A stretch of 26,687 nt of DNA from UBA6382 sp963617965 (GCA_963617965.1 CAVEQO010000032.1:1-26687); one strand, 5' to 3'. Positions 1-8,161 are shown, counted from the first letter of the stretch. A program made the numbers and translations. The notes: generated by a model from the letters alone, not told the origin.

Positions 1-20
1 CCAAAAGGATGCCCATAGCG

Positions 21-54
21 CAGAGGCGCCGCCATGATCATGGCGGTGCCTCTG
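21..54. terminator. Long hairpin at the window edge, possible terminator
   Basis: The 34 bases form a near-perfect inverted repeat centred on ATGATCAT (34-41). The arms pair along their full length, with a single G-T wobble (28/47). No T-run follows on either strand, so it is not a classical intrinsic terminator. Bacteroidetes terminators can have poor T-runs, so it may end a gene lying left of the window. A protein-binding palindrome is the alternative. Confidence 0.45.
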
Positions 55-100
55 CTGTATAAAGGACAGGGGTATAAAATGACGGAAGCGTGAGGAAAGT

Positions 101-169
101 CACAAATTACTGAACAAATCGCCTACAAATTACTGAATAAATTCCTCACAAATTACCGAATTGGCAGAC
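101..169. repeat. Three tandem 23-bp repeats upstream of the AAA ATPase
   Basis: Units lie at 101-123, 124-146 and 147-169. They share the core ACAAATTAC(T/C)GAA(T/C); the tails diverge, most in the third unit. The spacing is exactly 23 bases, about two helical turns, so a protein bound to each unit would sit on nearly the same DNA face. The array ends just before the -33 element of the ATPase promoter, which suits an operator or activator array. A fourth, single copy of the core lies inside the gene at 253-270. Confidence 0.75.
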
Positions 170-175
170 AAAACA

Positions 176-207
176 TTTGATATTCAAAACAAAACCAATA
201 ACTTTGC
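176..207 (+). promoter_or_regulatory. Bacteroidetes-type promoter of the AAA ATPase gene
   Basis: A TTTG at 176-179 and TAACTTTGC at 199-207 are separated by 19 bases, matching the Bacteroidetes primary sigma consensus (TTTG, 19-21 bases, TAnnTTTG). Transcription would begin near 214, leaving a leader of only about a dozen bases before the ATG at 226. Confidence 0.75.
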
Positions 208-225
208 ACTTGAAGTCAAAACAAT

Positions 226-1500
226 ATGGCAAAGTACAAGCATCGTATAGCCGACAAATTGCTGAATCGCAAGATTCTCGGTAAAGGCGCAGTCCTTATT
301 GAAGGTCCAAAGTGGTGCGGAAAGACAACCACCGCCAAACAGCTGGCAAAGAGCACACTGGATTTGGGGGACTCCTCCGTCCTGTTGCAAAGTTCCCAGA
401 TGATAGAACTCAGTCCAAAGACCCTGCTTGAAGGCAGGACACCGCGCCTTATAGACGAATGGCAAGCCCTTCCGCCAATCTGGGACTGCATTCGAAGCGA
501 AGTGGACAGAAGAGGTACTCCCTCCCAATTCATACTGACAGGTTCATCCGTCTTGCCCGAAGCTAATGATACGATACACAGCGGCACAGGACGCTTCGCC
601 CATCTCAAAATGCGCCCCATGAGTTTGTATGAATCAGAAGAATCTACCGGCTCCGTCAGTTTGAAAGACTTGTTCGACGGAAAAGGTCTTGAGATCCAAA
701 CAAATGACCTTGAGGTGGAAACACTCGCATTCCTTACTTGCCGCGGAGGATGGCCCTGGGCTACAATCGTCCCTAAAGAGGTGGCTCTTGACCAAGCCGT
801 TGACTATTACGATTCCGTCGTGAATTACGACATCCAACGGGTGGATAGAACCAGACGTAGCGCAGAACGTGCGAAACTGCTGCTTCGCTCCTATGCGCGC
901 AATATCTCGCAACAAGTGTCCGTGGCAACCATCCGAAAAGATATGCTGGCGAATGATGCCAGCACTTTGGACGAGAATACGGTTATGGAGTACATCAAAG
1001 CCCTGAAAAGGCTTTATGTCATTGAAGACATTGCGGCATGGAATCCAAACCTAAGGAGCAAAACCGCCATACGCACAAGCGACACCCGTCATTTTGCAGA
1101 TCCAAGCATTGGTATCGCCGCTCTGGGTCTTGGCCCCAAAGATTTGATCAACGACTTGCAGTCATTCGGCCTGTTCTTTGAAGACCTTGCCGTGCGCGAC
1201 CTGCGTGTCTATGCCGAGGCTCTCGACGGTACGCTCTACCATTACCGGGACAGCAGCGGTTTGGAATGTGACGCAGTACTTCACCTCCGCAACGGAAAAT
1301 ACGCACTACTTGAAGTGAAACTGGGTGGAACGGAACGTATTGAGGAAGGTGCAGCCAATCTCACATCCCTGGCCGGCAAGATTGACACAGACAAAATGCC
1401 AGCCCCCTCATTCATGGCGGTAATAATAGGTGTCGGACAATACGCCTACCAAAGGGAAGACGGCGTGTATGTCATCCCCATCGGATGCCTGAAAGACTGA
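226..1500 (+). CDS. AAA family ATPase with C-terminal DUF4143 domain
   Basis: A 424-residue protein of the AAA_14 plus DUF4143 type, a widespread bacterial and archaeal family often present in many copies per genome and of unknown physiological role. Visible motifs are a Walker A GPKWCGKTTT at about residues 27-36, a Walker B-like stretch RLIDEW near residue 75, and a sensor-like ILTGSS near 102. The C-terminal half has an E-C-D followed by LLEVKLG (about residues 347-366), the pattern of a PD-(D/E)XK nuclease fold. Whether it cuts DNA is unproven, and many family members are thought to be inactive. The start at 226 fits the promoter just upstream. It stands alone on its strand, converges with htpG, and is preceded by three 23-bp repeats, so autoregulation is possible. 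Family assignment is firm; the function is not known. Confidence 0.9.
   Translation: MAKYKHRIADKLLNRKILGKGAVLIEGPKWCGKTTTAKQLAKSTLDLGDSSVLLQSSQMIELSPKTLLEGRTPRLIDEWQALPPIWDCIRSEVDRRGTPSQFILTGSSVLPEANDTIHSGTGRFAHLKMRPMSLYESEESTGSVSLKDLFDGKGLEIQTNDLEVETLAFLTCRGGWPWATIVPKEVALDQAVDYYDSVVNYDIQRVDRTRRSAERAKLLLRSYARNISQQVSVATIRKDMLANDASTLDENTVMEYIKALKRLYVIEDIAAWNPNLRSKTAIRTSDTRHFADPSIGIAALGLGPKDLINDLQSFGLFFEDLAVRDLRVYAEALDGTLYHYRDSSGLECDAVLHLRNGKYALLEVKLGGTERIEEGAANLTSLAGKIDTDKMPAPSFMAVIIGVGQYAYQREDGVYVIPIGCLKD
253..270 (+). repeat. Intragenic copy of the upstream repeat core
   Basis: The bases at 254-267 match ACAAATTACTGAAT of the upstream array at 13 of 14 positions. Here they encode Lys-Leu-Leu-Asn near the N-terminus of the ATPase. 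Read in the matching frame, the upstream units also spell Lys-Leu-Leu-Asn or Lys-Leu-Pro-Asn. The array may therefore derive from duplicated coding sequence, or the motif may be a DNA-binding site extending into the gene. Confidence 0.5.
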
Positions 1501-1534
1501 TGGCATTCGTTGTCAGCGTTGCGGGCTGAGTTTT

Positions 1535-3589
1535 TCAGAGCAAGTCTACCGAACGCTTTACGAAGTCAACAAGTTCCTTGCCTTCAAGCAGACCGTTCTG
1601 AAGCATCGCAAGGTCTATCAGGTGACGCACTTTCGGTTCCGACTTTGCAAAGTCGGCAAGAATCCCTTTCTTCTTGGTTTCTTCAGTCTGAATGTCCGTA
1701 TTGCACTTGTCAAGCTCCTTCTTCATCTCTTCAGTGAATTCACCCTCTTTTGCCTTTGACTGTTCGTCGCGCAACACGGTCTGGCGGGCCTTCAGCCCCT
1801 TGAGTTCCGCATTGACAGGTTTCAGCTTGTCAGTCACGCCTTCCTTCAGTTCCGCATTGATTTTGGCGACAACAGGATGGTCGCAGTTCAGGATGAAGCT
1901 GTACATGTCGGGCATTTCACCGTAGAACGCCATACCGGCCTGCAGACGGCTCATTTCCTTCATGCGCCTCATATATTCGCCCTGGGTAATCGTCACGGGC
2001 TGCGCATTCTCGCCCATGGACTGGACCTCAACGCTGAACTCGCTCTTTTCCACAGTGGGAATCTGGCTCTTGAAACAAGCCGACAGGTTCTCCGCATCGT
2101 CAGCGTCAACCGCTGTCTGGACATCGTCCTTCCGGATAAGCCGGCTGACGATATCACCGTCTACACGGCTGAAACGCGACTTCTCCAGCTTCTGTTCAAG
2201 CATGCCCACAAGAGGCGTGTCCAGCTGGCCGTCCATGACAAGCACGCTGTAGCCCTTGGCCCTGGCCTCCTCGATATAGTTGTACTGTTTCTGCAGGTCA
2301 CTTGCATAGAGGTATACAAGCGTTCCGTCCTTGTCCGTCTGGTTGTCCTTTATCAGCTCCCTGTACTCGTCAAGCGTGAAATACTTGCCCTCGGAGTCTT
2401 TCAGCAGGGTGAACTTGCTCGCCTTGTCGTAGAAATCCGGCTCGCTGAGCAGCCCGTAGTTGATGAAGAGCTTCAGGTCGTCCCACTTCTCTTCATAGCC
2501 CTTGCGGTTCTCCTTGAAAATCGACTCAAGCCGGTCGCTCACCTTCTTGGTGATGTATTTGGAAATTTTCTTCACGTTGGCGTCGCTCTGCAGATAAGAA
2601 CGGCTGACATTCAAGGGAATATCGGGAGAATCGATGACACCGTGAAGGAGAGTGAGGAAATCCGGCACGATGTTCTCGACAGAATCGGTCACAAAGACCT
2701 GATTGCAGTAAAGTTGTATCTTGTTTCTGCGCAGGTCAAGCTCGTTCTTGATTTTGGGGAAGAACAGCACACCGGTCAGGTTGAACGGATAGTCCACGTT
2801 GAGGTGAATCCAAAAGAGCGGTTCCTCGTAGCCCGGATAAAGGTCGCGGTAGAACTTGAGATAGTCCTCATCCTTCAGCTCCGACGGTTTCTGCTTCCAT
2901 ACAGGGGCGCAGTCGTTTATGATATTGTCCTCGTCGGTTTCCTGCTCCTTGCCGTCTTTCCACTCCGTTTTCTTGCCGAACGCAATCTTCACCGGCAGGA
3001 AATGGCAATATTTGCGCAGGAGTTCCTGAATCCTGCCCTTTTCGAGGAATTCCTTGCAGTCATCGTCTATGTGCAGCACGATGTCGGTACCACGGTCGTC
3101 TTTTTCCGCTTCTTCCATGGTAAACTCGGGCGTACCCGTACAGCTCCATTTGACAGCCTTGCTGCCCTCTTTGTAGCTCCGGGTGACGATGTCCACCTGT
3201 TTGCTGACCATAAAAGCCGAATAGAAGCCCAACCCGAAATGGCCGATGATGGTGTTGGCGGTATCCTTGAACTTCTCAAGGAAGTCCGTGGCACCCGAAA
3301 AGGCAATCTGGTTGATGTAGCGGTCTATCTCCTCCTCGGTCATGCCGATGCCACGGTCGCTGACGGTCAGAGTCCCCGCTTTCTTGTCTATTCTGACCCT
3401 TACGGTCAGGTCGCCCAAATCGCCGGAGACCTTCCCCGTCTCGTTCATGGTCTTGAGTTTCTGCGTGGCGTCGACGGCGTTGGACACTATTTCACGGAGA
3501 AAAATCTCGTGGTCACTGTACAAGAATTTCTTGATTACGGGGAATATGTTGTCTGTCGTTACCCCTATGTTTCCTTTCTGCTTCTGCAT
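1535..3589 (-). CDS. htpG: Molecular chaperone HtpG (bacterial Hsp90)
   Basis: A 684-residue ATP-dependent cytosolic chaperone. The N-terminal GHKL ATPase is clear: the E-I-V-S-N-A-V-D-A helix holding the catalytic Glu and the Mg-binding Asn (about residues 33-41), the DRGIGMT nucleotide loop, and the G-L-G-F-Y-S-A-F lid region near 120-127. The middle domain contains the SPDIPLNVSRSYLQ segment with the conserved Arg that contacts ATP. It is longer than the E. coli protein (about 624 residues), mainly because of a charged, coiled-coil-like insertion in the C-terminal domain (about residues 585-650), which is usual in Bacteroidetes HtpG. The start CAT at 3587-3589 gives the expected MQKQKGNIGVTTDNIFP beginning. 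It converges with the ATPase gene, 34 bases apart. I see no convincing promoter box in its upstream region. Confidence 0.98.
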   Translation of the reverse strand: MQKQKGNIGVTTDNIFPVIKKFLYSDHEIFLREIVSNAVDATQKLKTMNETGKVSGDLGDLTVRVRIDKKAGTLTVSDRGIGMTEEEIDRYINQIAFSGATDFLEKFKDTANTIIGHFGLGFYSAFMVSKQVDIVTRSYKEGSKAVKWSCTGTPEFTMEEAEKDDRGTDIVLHIDDDCKEFLEKGRIQELLRKYCHFLPVKIAFGKKTEWKDGKEQETDEDNIINDCAPVWKQKPSELKDEDYLKFYRDLYPGYEEPLFWIHLNVDYPFNLTGVLFFPKIKNELDLRRNKIQLYCNQVFVTDSVENIVPDFLTLLHGVIDSPDIPLNVSRSYLQSDANVKKISKYITKKVSDRLESIFKENRKGYEEKWDDLKLFINYGLLSEPDFYDKASKFTLLKDSEGKYFTLDEYRELIKDNQTDKDGTLVYLYASDLQKQYNYIEEARAKGYSVLVMDGQLDTPLVGMLEQKLEKSRFSRVDGDIVSRLIRKDDVQTAVDADDAENLSACFKSQIPTVEKSEFSVEVQSMGENAQPVTITQGEYMRRMKEMSRLQAGMAFYGEMPDMYSFILNCDHPVVAKINAELKEGVTDKLKPVNAELKGLKARQTVLRDEQSKAKEGEFTEEMKKELDKCNTDIQTEETKKKGILADFAKSEPKVRHLIDLAMLQNGLLEGKELVDFVKRSVDLL

Positions 3590-3734
3590 AACAATTTTTG
3601 TTTATATAAATAATGTTCTATGCCCTAACTATGCAAGCCGTGTGCCATAGTCAGCAAATCTTGTTCTTTTTCGGTGCGAGCTTGGCGAAAAAAATGTTGA
3701 TCAGAACAATTGAAAAGCACGAGCGGACGCTGGC

Positions 3735-3815
3735 GTTCCGGCGGAAATCCATATCCGTTTCGGGCGGAGGGGATATCCATTCCGGCGGAAACGGACTTCC
3801 CCTCCGCCCGGAACG
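3735..3815. repeat. Nested inverted and direct repeats between htpG and lptB
   Basis: CGGGCGGAGGGGA at 3761-3773 is perfectly complementary to 3798-3810 (13 bp, 24-base loop). Outside it, the sequence at 3735-3743 pairs with 3804-3815 apart from one extra C. TTCCGGCGGAAA is directly repeated at 3736-3747 and 3780-3791, and TCCGTTTC at 3754-3761 is complementary to 3788-3795. Several alternative pairings are therefore possible. It lies in the divergent htpG-lptB spacer, which has no credible gene. It could be a regulatory RNA, a binding site, or a non-coding repeat element. Confidence 0.6.
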
Positions 3816-3943
3816 CATAGTTTGTCTCAAGCTTTTTCGCGGCGAGATCAAGCAAATTTTCCGCAAGCTCAACACTTTGGTTTCAGACTAAAACAGTGGA
3901 CGAAAATTCCACGCCGGAACCTCATTTTTTTGCAGGAAAAAAC

Positions 3944-3952
3944 TAACTTTGC
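3944..3952 (+). promoter_or_regulatory. Promoter -7 box for the lptB-ftsK-lolA-trxB cluster
   Basis: TAACTTTGC matches the Bacteroidetes -7 consensus exactly. No clear TTG sits 19-21 bases upstream; a TTTTTTG run ends at 3932, which is too close. Predicted transcription start is near 3959, about 125 bases before the preferred lptB start. The intervening leader (4012-4055) can fold through complementary GCCGGC ends. Confidence 0.6.
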
Positions 3953-4083
3953 AATTTGCAAATTCACACATTCACACACGCATGAAACTCTTCGGACACA
4001 GCAACAGCACTTGCCGGCATGATTCCGGCGACAGCGGCGACACAGCCGTTGCCGGCCGCATCGGCGAGAGCAAGGAAGGAAAC

Positions 4084-4821
4084 ATGATGCTGCATGTGGA
4101 GGGCCTGGTGAAGAAATACGGCAAGCGCACGGTTGTCAACAATGTGAGCTTCAACGTGAGACAAGGCGAGATTGTCGGTCTGCTGGGCCCCAACGGAGCG
4201 GGCAAGACCACGTCATTCTACATGACGACGGGGCTGATTGTGCCTGACGGCGGCAAGATTTTCCTTGACGACACGGACATCACGGGCTATCCCGTCTACA
4301 AGCGCGCCCGCAACGGCATAGGCTATCTTGCCCAAGAGGCGTCAGTGTTCAGGAAGATGACCGTGGAGGACAACATCATGTCCGTGCTGGAGATGACGGG
4401 GAAGCCCAAAGCCTACCAGAAGGAAAAGCTCGAGAGCCTGATCAGCGAGTTCAGCCTTGAGAAGGTGAGGAAGAATATGGGAGACCGCCTGTCGGGCGGC
4501 GAGCGGAGGCGCACGGAAATTGCCCGGTGTCTCGCCATCGACCCCAAATTCATAATGCTCGACGAACCGTTTGCCGGCGTAGACCCCATCGCGGTGGAAG
4601 AAATCCAGAGGGTTGTCTACAAACTCAAAGACCGCAACATCGGCATTCTCATCACCGACCACAATGTCGACGAGACTCTGGCTATCACGGACCGGGCCTA
4701 CCTGCTCTTCGAAGGGCGCATCCTGTTTCACGGATTGCCCGAAGAACTTGCTGAGAACCCCATTGTCAAGGAAAAATACCTGACCAAGAACTTCGTGCTG
4801 AAAAGGAAAGTCTTTGACTGA
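4084..4821 (+). CDS. lptB: LPS export ABC transporter ATP-binding protein LptB
   Basis: The cytoplasmic ATPase that drives lipopolysaccharide extraction by the LptB2FG complex. From the start at 4084 it has 245 residues. It shows a Walker A GPNGAGKTT (about 35-43), the ABC signature LSGGERRR (about 137-144), a Walker B FIMLDEPF followed by AGVDP, and the switch-region TDHN. Its GLVKKYGKRTVV opening and VYKRARNGIGYLAQE stretch are typical LptB. I chose 4084 because AAGGAAGG lies just upstream and homologues begin there. The frame stays open to an ATG at 3982, so a 34-residue N-terminal extension is possible, but that stretch is low-complexity and structured at RNA level. The ftsK gene follows closely, and trxB and a LolA-like gene lie downstream on the same strand. 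Confidence 0.95.
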   Translation: MMLHVEGLVKKYGKRTVVNNVSFNVRQGEIVGLLGPNGAGKTTSFYMTTGLIVPDGGKIFLDDTDITGYPVYKRARNGIGYLAQEASVFRKMTVEDNIMSVLEMTGKPKAYQKEKLESLISEFSLEKVRKNMGDRLSGGERRRTEIARCLAIDPKFIMLDEPFAGVDPIAVEEIQRVVYKLKDRNIGILITDHNVDETLAITDRAYLLFEGRILFHGLPEELAENPIVKEKYLTKNFVLKRKVFD

Positions 4822-4897
4822 ACATTCCCGGCATTCCGCCGAATCCACACGCGGGCACCGCTGCCAAGAAACCCAAAATCCATACCAACACACAGAC

Positions 4898-7417
4898 ATG
4901 AACATGACAAAAAGAAAAAGCAAACCTACCGACAGAAACGCAACCGCCAAGGGGACACAGCGGAAGACTCCGGCAAAAGGCCGGCAGAAAAACAAGCCCT
5001 TTTTTGCGGAAGCGTCATCGTGGTTCAAGTTCAAGTCCACGGGCAAAGGGGAAACCGTCCGCTTCATTCTCGGTCTTCTGTCGGTGTGTCTCGGCATATT
5101 CCTGACAATAGCATTCGTGTCGTTCATATTCACGGGCAACGAAGATGCCATAAGCATTGAAGGCCTCAATAACGGTTCGGGCAATCCTGTCTCCGTACAC
5201 AACAACGGAGGCGTGTTGGGACTGAAAGCCGCAAACTATTTCATACAGGAGGGATTCGGGTTTACCGCAATCTTCATTCCCGTTTTCCTGTTCCTGGTCG
5301 CAATGAAACTCATGAAGACCCATGCCGTAAGGATAATACAGCAATTCATAAACCTCTCGTTTCTGATGATATGGGGGTCAGTACTGTTGGCGTCGCTGTT
5401 TCCAGACGGACTGTCGTTCTTCTACCCCGGAGGACAGCACGGCATCAACATCAGCAGCTACCTGAGGAACGCCATAGGCTCTGTCGGGCTGTGCATCGTG
5501 CTGGCAATAACCATGCTGCTGTTCTGCATCTACATGACAAGCAAAACCATTGAGGTAATCCGCCGTCTGACACGCGTGAAAAGCCCTGCCGGAGACAATG
5601 CGGAAGAGGCTGGCGATGACCGGCACGCTGACGGCGTTCCTCCATGCGGAGAGACAGAACCGGACAGCGGGGCCGGCAATCCGCCCCACCCTGCCGACTA
5701 CGGACAGGAAGAAAAGCCTACAGTCATAGATCTGGGCACGACCGACTATACAGATCCCAGCCCCGCTGTTCCTGCGGAAGACACGACAGACGAAGAAGAG
5801 CAAGGCAGTCTCATGCATCTGGAAATAGAGACCGCAACGGAAGAGGAAAAAGGGGAAGACGACTTCCAGCGCGGCAGCCTTGACACTGCATACGATCCCA
5901 AACTTGATTTCGAGTACTACAAATATCCTCCCACAAGCCTGCTGAAAAAATATCCCGATCAGGACTCGGCGGTTGACATGCAGGAACAGCAGGCCAACAA
6001 AGACCGCATCATAACCGTGCTGCGGAATTTCGGCGTGGAGATATCAAGCATCAAAGCCACCGTGGGGCCCACCATCACCCTGTATGAGATAACCCCGGCA
6101 CGGGGAGTGAGGATAGCGCGGATCAAGAACCTTGAAGACGACATCGCCCTCAGCCTCAGCGCCATCGGCATACGCATCATAGCCCCCATACCCGGCAAGG
6201 GCACGATCGGCATTGAGGTGCCCAACGCAAAGCCCAAGATCGTGTCGATGGAAAGCGTCATCAACAGCCGCAAGTTCCAGGAATGCCCCTACGAGCTGCC
6301 CATTGCCCTGGGACGAACCATCACGAACGAAATATACATCCAAGACCTTGCCAAGATGCCGCACCTCCTTGTTGCGGGAGCTACCGGACAGGGAAAATCC
6401 GTCGGACTGAACGCCATCATCAGTTCGCTGCTTTACAAGAAGCACCCCACAGAGCTGAAGTTTGTGCTCGTAGACCCCAAGAAAGTGGAATTCAGCGTCT
6501 ACAAGTCCATTGAAAACAATTTCATGGCAGAAATAGCAGACTCCGCCGGAGATGCCGTCATAACCGACACCGACAGGGTGAAGCACACCCTCAAGAGCCT
6601 GTGCAAGGAAATGGACGACAGATACCTGCTCCTGCAGAGTGCCTACTGCCGCAACATCAAGGAATACAACGAAAAGTTCAAGGCCCGCAAGCTGAACCCC
6701 CAGAAAGGGCACCACTTCCTTCCCTACATCGTTGTCATAATAGACGAGTTCGGCGACCTCATCATGGTTTCCGGCAAGGAGATAGAGTACCCCATCACCC
6801 GAATCGCACAATTGGCGAGAGCCGTGGGCATACACATGGTGATCGCCACCCAAAGACCGACCACGAACATCATCACAGGAAACATAAAGGCCAACTTCCC
6901 GGCCCGAATGGCTTTCAGGGTAATGGCAAGCATCGATTCGCGCACCATTCTGGACCAGATGGGGGCGAACCAGCTTATCGGACGCGGCGACATGCTGTTC
7001 CTCGCTTCCGGCAAACAGCCTGAACGTGTGCAATGCGCATTCATAGACACACCGGAAGTGGAATCGCTCACCTCATTCATAAGCGAGCAGGACAGTCCGC
7101 TGAGAGCGTACGAGCTGCCGGAAATTGACATGGGCGACGATTACGATGCCTCTGGCAGTTCCGACACCAGCGGGCGCGTTGAAAGATACGACACCATGTT
7201 TGTAGACGTGGCGCGCTACGTTGTGAACGGACAGCAAGGCTCCACGTCTGCAATCCAGAGGACATTCGCCATAGGCTACAACCGGGCCGGACGGCTCATG
7301 GACCAACTTGAGAAAGCCAAAATCGTAGGACCGGCACGCGGTTCCAAACCGCGCGACGTGCTGATACTGGACGAGGGAGACCTCAATGCCAAACTCGAGG
7401 CCCTGCACCTGCTGTAA
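4898..7417 (+). CDS. ftsK: DNA translocase FtsK/SpoIIIE family
   Basis: An 839-residue septal DNA pump that clears and aligns chromosome termini during division. Residues about 55-220 hold several membrane segments (FtsK_4TM-like). A hydrophilic acidic linker follows (about 225-330), then the motor: an alpha domain with VGPTITLYEI, a beta domain with Walker A GATGQGKS (about residue 494) and Walker B VVIIDEFGDL (about 612), and IATQRPTTNIITGNIKANFPARMAFRV. The C-terminal gamma winged helix (about 768-825, SAIQRTFAIGYNRAGRLMDQLEKAKIVG) normally reads KOPS-type polar DNA motifs. The frame opens at a TTG at 4814 overlapping lptB, but the ATG at 4898 precedes the basic MNMTKRKSK start expected before the first membrane helix. 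It is 76 bases from lptB and probably co-transcribed with it. Confidence 0.96.
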   Translation: MNMTKRKSKPTDRNATAKGTQRKTPAKGRQKNKPFFAEASSWFKFKSTGKGETVRFILGLLSVCLGIFLTIAFVSFIFTGNEDAISIEGLNNGSGNPVSVHNNGGVLGLKAANYFIQEGFGFTAIFIPVFLFLVAMKLMKTHAVRIIQQFINLSFLMIWGSVLLASLFPDGLSFFYPGGQHGINISSYLRNAIGSVGLCIVLAITMLLFCIYMTSKTIEVIRRLTRVKSPAGDNAEEAGDDRHADGVPPCGETEPDSGAGNPPHPADYGQEEKPTVIDLGTTDYTDPSPAVPAEDTTDEEEQGSLMHLEIETATEEEKGEDDFQRGSLDTAYDPKLDFEYYKYPPTSLLKKYPDQDSAVDMQEQQANKDRIITVLRNFGVEISSIKATVGPTITLYEITPARGVRIARIKNLEDDIALSLSAIGIRIIAPIPGKGTIGIEVPNAKPKIVSMESVINSRKFQECPYELPIALGRTITNEIYIQDLAKMPHLLVAGATGQGKSVGLNAIISSLLYKKHPTELKFVLVDPKKVEFSVYKSIENNFMAEIADSAGDAVITDTDRVKHTLKSLCKEMDDRYLLLQSAYCRNIKEYNEKFKARKLNPQKGHHFLPYIVVIIDEFGDLIMVSGKEIEYPITRIAQLARAVGIHMVIATQRPTTNIITGNIKANFPARMAFRVMASIDSRTILDQMGANQLIGRGDMLFLASGKQPERVQCAFIDTPEVESLTSFISEQDSPLRAYELPEIDMGDDYDASGSSDTSGRVERYDTMFVDVARYVVNGQQGSTSAIQRTFAIGYNRAGRLMDQLEKAKIVGPARGSKPRDVLILDEGDLNAKLEALHLL

Positions 7418-7441
7418 ACCACAACGGAGCGATGCCGCCCC

Positions 7442-7459
7442 GTTGGCCTGACGGCCAAC
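7442..7459 (+). other. Perfect 7-bp hairpin with TGAC loop between ftsK and the LolA-like gene
   Basis: GTTGGCC at 7442-7448 pairs with GGCCAAC at 7453-7459 across the tetraloop TGAC. There is no T-run, so it is unlikely to terminate transcription fully. It may be an mRNA stabilising or processing structure in the polycistronic transcript. Confidence 0.4.
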
Positions 7460-7486
7460 CAGGACAAGAACAAAAACCACACAGTC

Positions 7487-8107
7487 ATGAAAAGAAAAAC
7501 GCTATTCGTCCTGCTCACAGCATTGGCAACCGTGTTTGCCACAGCCCAAAGCAACAAGGCAAAGGACATACTTGACAAGACCGCTTCGACCATACGCAGC
7601 GCGGGCGACATAAAGGCCGATTTCTCCGCCGCCTCGCCCTCGGGGAAGATGAACGGCACCATATATATCCACAAATCCATGCTGCACCTGCAGTCAAGCA
7701 ACGTCAAGTGCTGGTATGACGGGAAAACCCTGTGGACCTACCGCAAAAGCACCAACGAGGTAAACGTGACCACCCCGACCCAGACCGAGAAGCAAAGCCT
7801 CAACCCTTACTTCTTCGTGAACATATACAAGAAAGGATATAGGTACGCCATGAAAGAGAGCAGCCTCAGAGGCAGATCCTGCCACGAGATAACACTGAAT
7901 GCTACTGCGCGCAACAACAAGCTTGAGAAGATGGTCGTCTACATAGAGAAAAAGACATACTACCCCCTCAAGGTCTGCCTGCAGCGCAACGGGAAAAACA
8001 CCGAAATCGACATTCTCCAGTGCCGCACAAGACAGAAATTCAACGAGGCTACCTTCAAGTTCAGAAAGAACGAGTACCCCGGAGTGGAAGTGATTGACCT
8101 CCGGTGA
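7487..8107 (+). CDS. LolA-like outer-membrane lipoprotein carrier protein
   Basis: A 206-residue periplasmic protein. It has a clear Sec signal peptide (MKRKTLFVLLTALATVFATAQ, cleavage near residue 20). The mature part fits the LolA/LolB fold: repeated amphipathic strands such as GTIYIHKSMLHLQSSNVKCWYDGKTLWTY and the segment SLNPYFFVNIYKKGYRYAMKE, ending in LQRNGKNTEIDILQ. LolA proteins shuttle lipoproteins from the LolCDE transporter across the periplasm. Bacteroidetes versions diverge strongly from E. coli, so the exact cargo is inferred. It lies between ftsK and trxB on the same strand, 69 and 54 bases away, an arrangement I associate with Bacteroidales. Confidence 0.82.
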   Translation: MKRKTLFVLLTALATVFATAQSNKAKDILDKTASTIRSAGDIKADFSAASPSGKMNGTIYIHKSMLHLQSSNVKCWYDGKTLWTYRKSTNEVNVTTPTQTEKQSLNPYFFVNIYKKGYRYAMKESSLRGRSCHEITLNATARNNKLEKMVVYIEKKTYYPLKVCLQRNGKNTEIDILQCRTRQKFNEATFKFRKNEYPGVEVIDLR

Positions 8108-8161
8108 CATTTTCCCCATATCCCACGCATATTACCCTACCCCATACAAACAGCAGAGACA

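Noticed and set aside
101..169. CRISPR array
   Set aside because: Only three adjoining 23-bp units with no spacers and no cas genes.
1501..1534. Terminator between the ATPase gene and htpG
   Set aside because: Only a very weak CTGA/TCAG pairing is present, not enough to support a call.
1877..3613. 578-residue open frame antisense to htpG
   Set aside because: It lies wholly opposite a certain htpG gene, shows no family motif, and reflects codon bias of the real gene.
3613..3891. Short open frames in the htpG-lptB spacer
   Set aside because: They run through the inverted-repeat cluster, have no ribosome-binding site, and look non-coding.
4814..4897. TTG start for ftsK overlapping the lptB stop
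   Set aside because: The added residues are low-complexity and polar; the ATG at 4898 gives the normal basic start before the membrane helices.
6044..7033. 329-residue open frame antisense to ftsK, and similar ones opposite trxB, vorB and rny
   Set aside because: The opposite-strand genes are unambiguous, and the antisense products have no recognisable domain or start signal.
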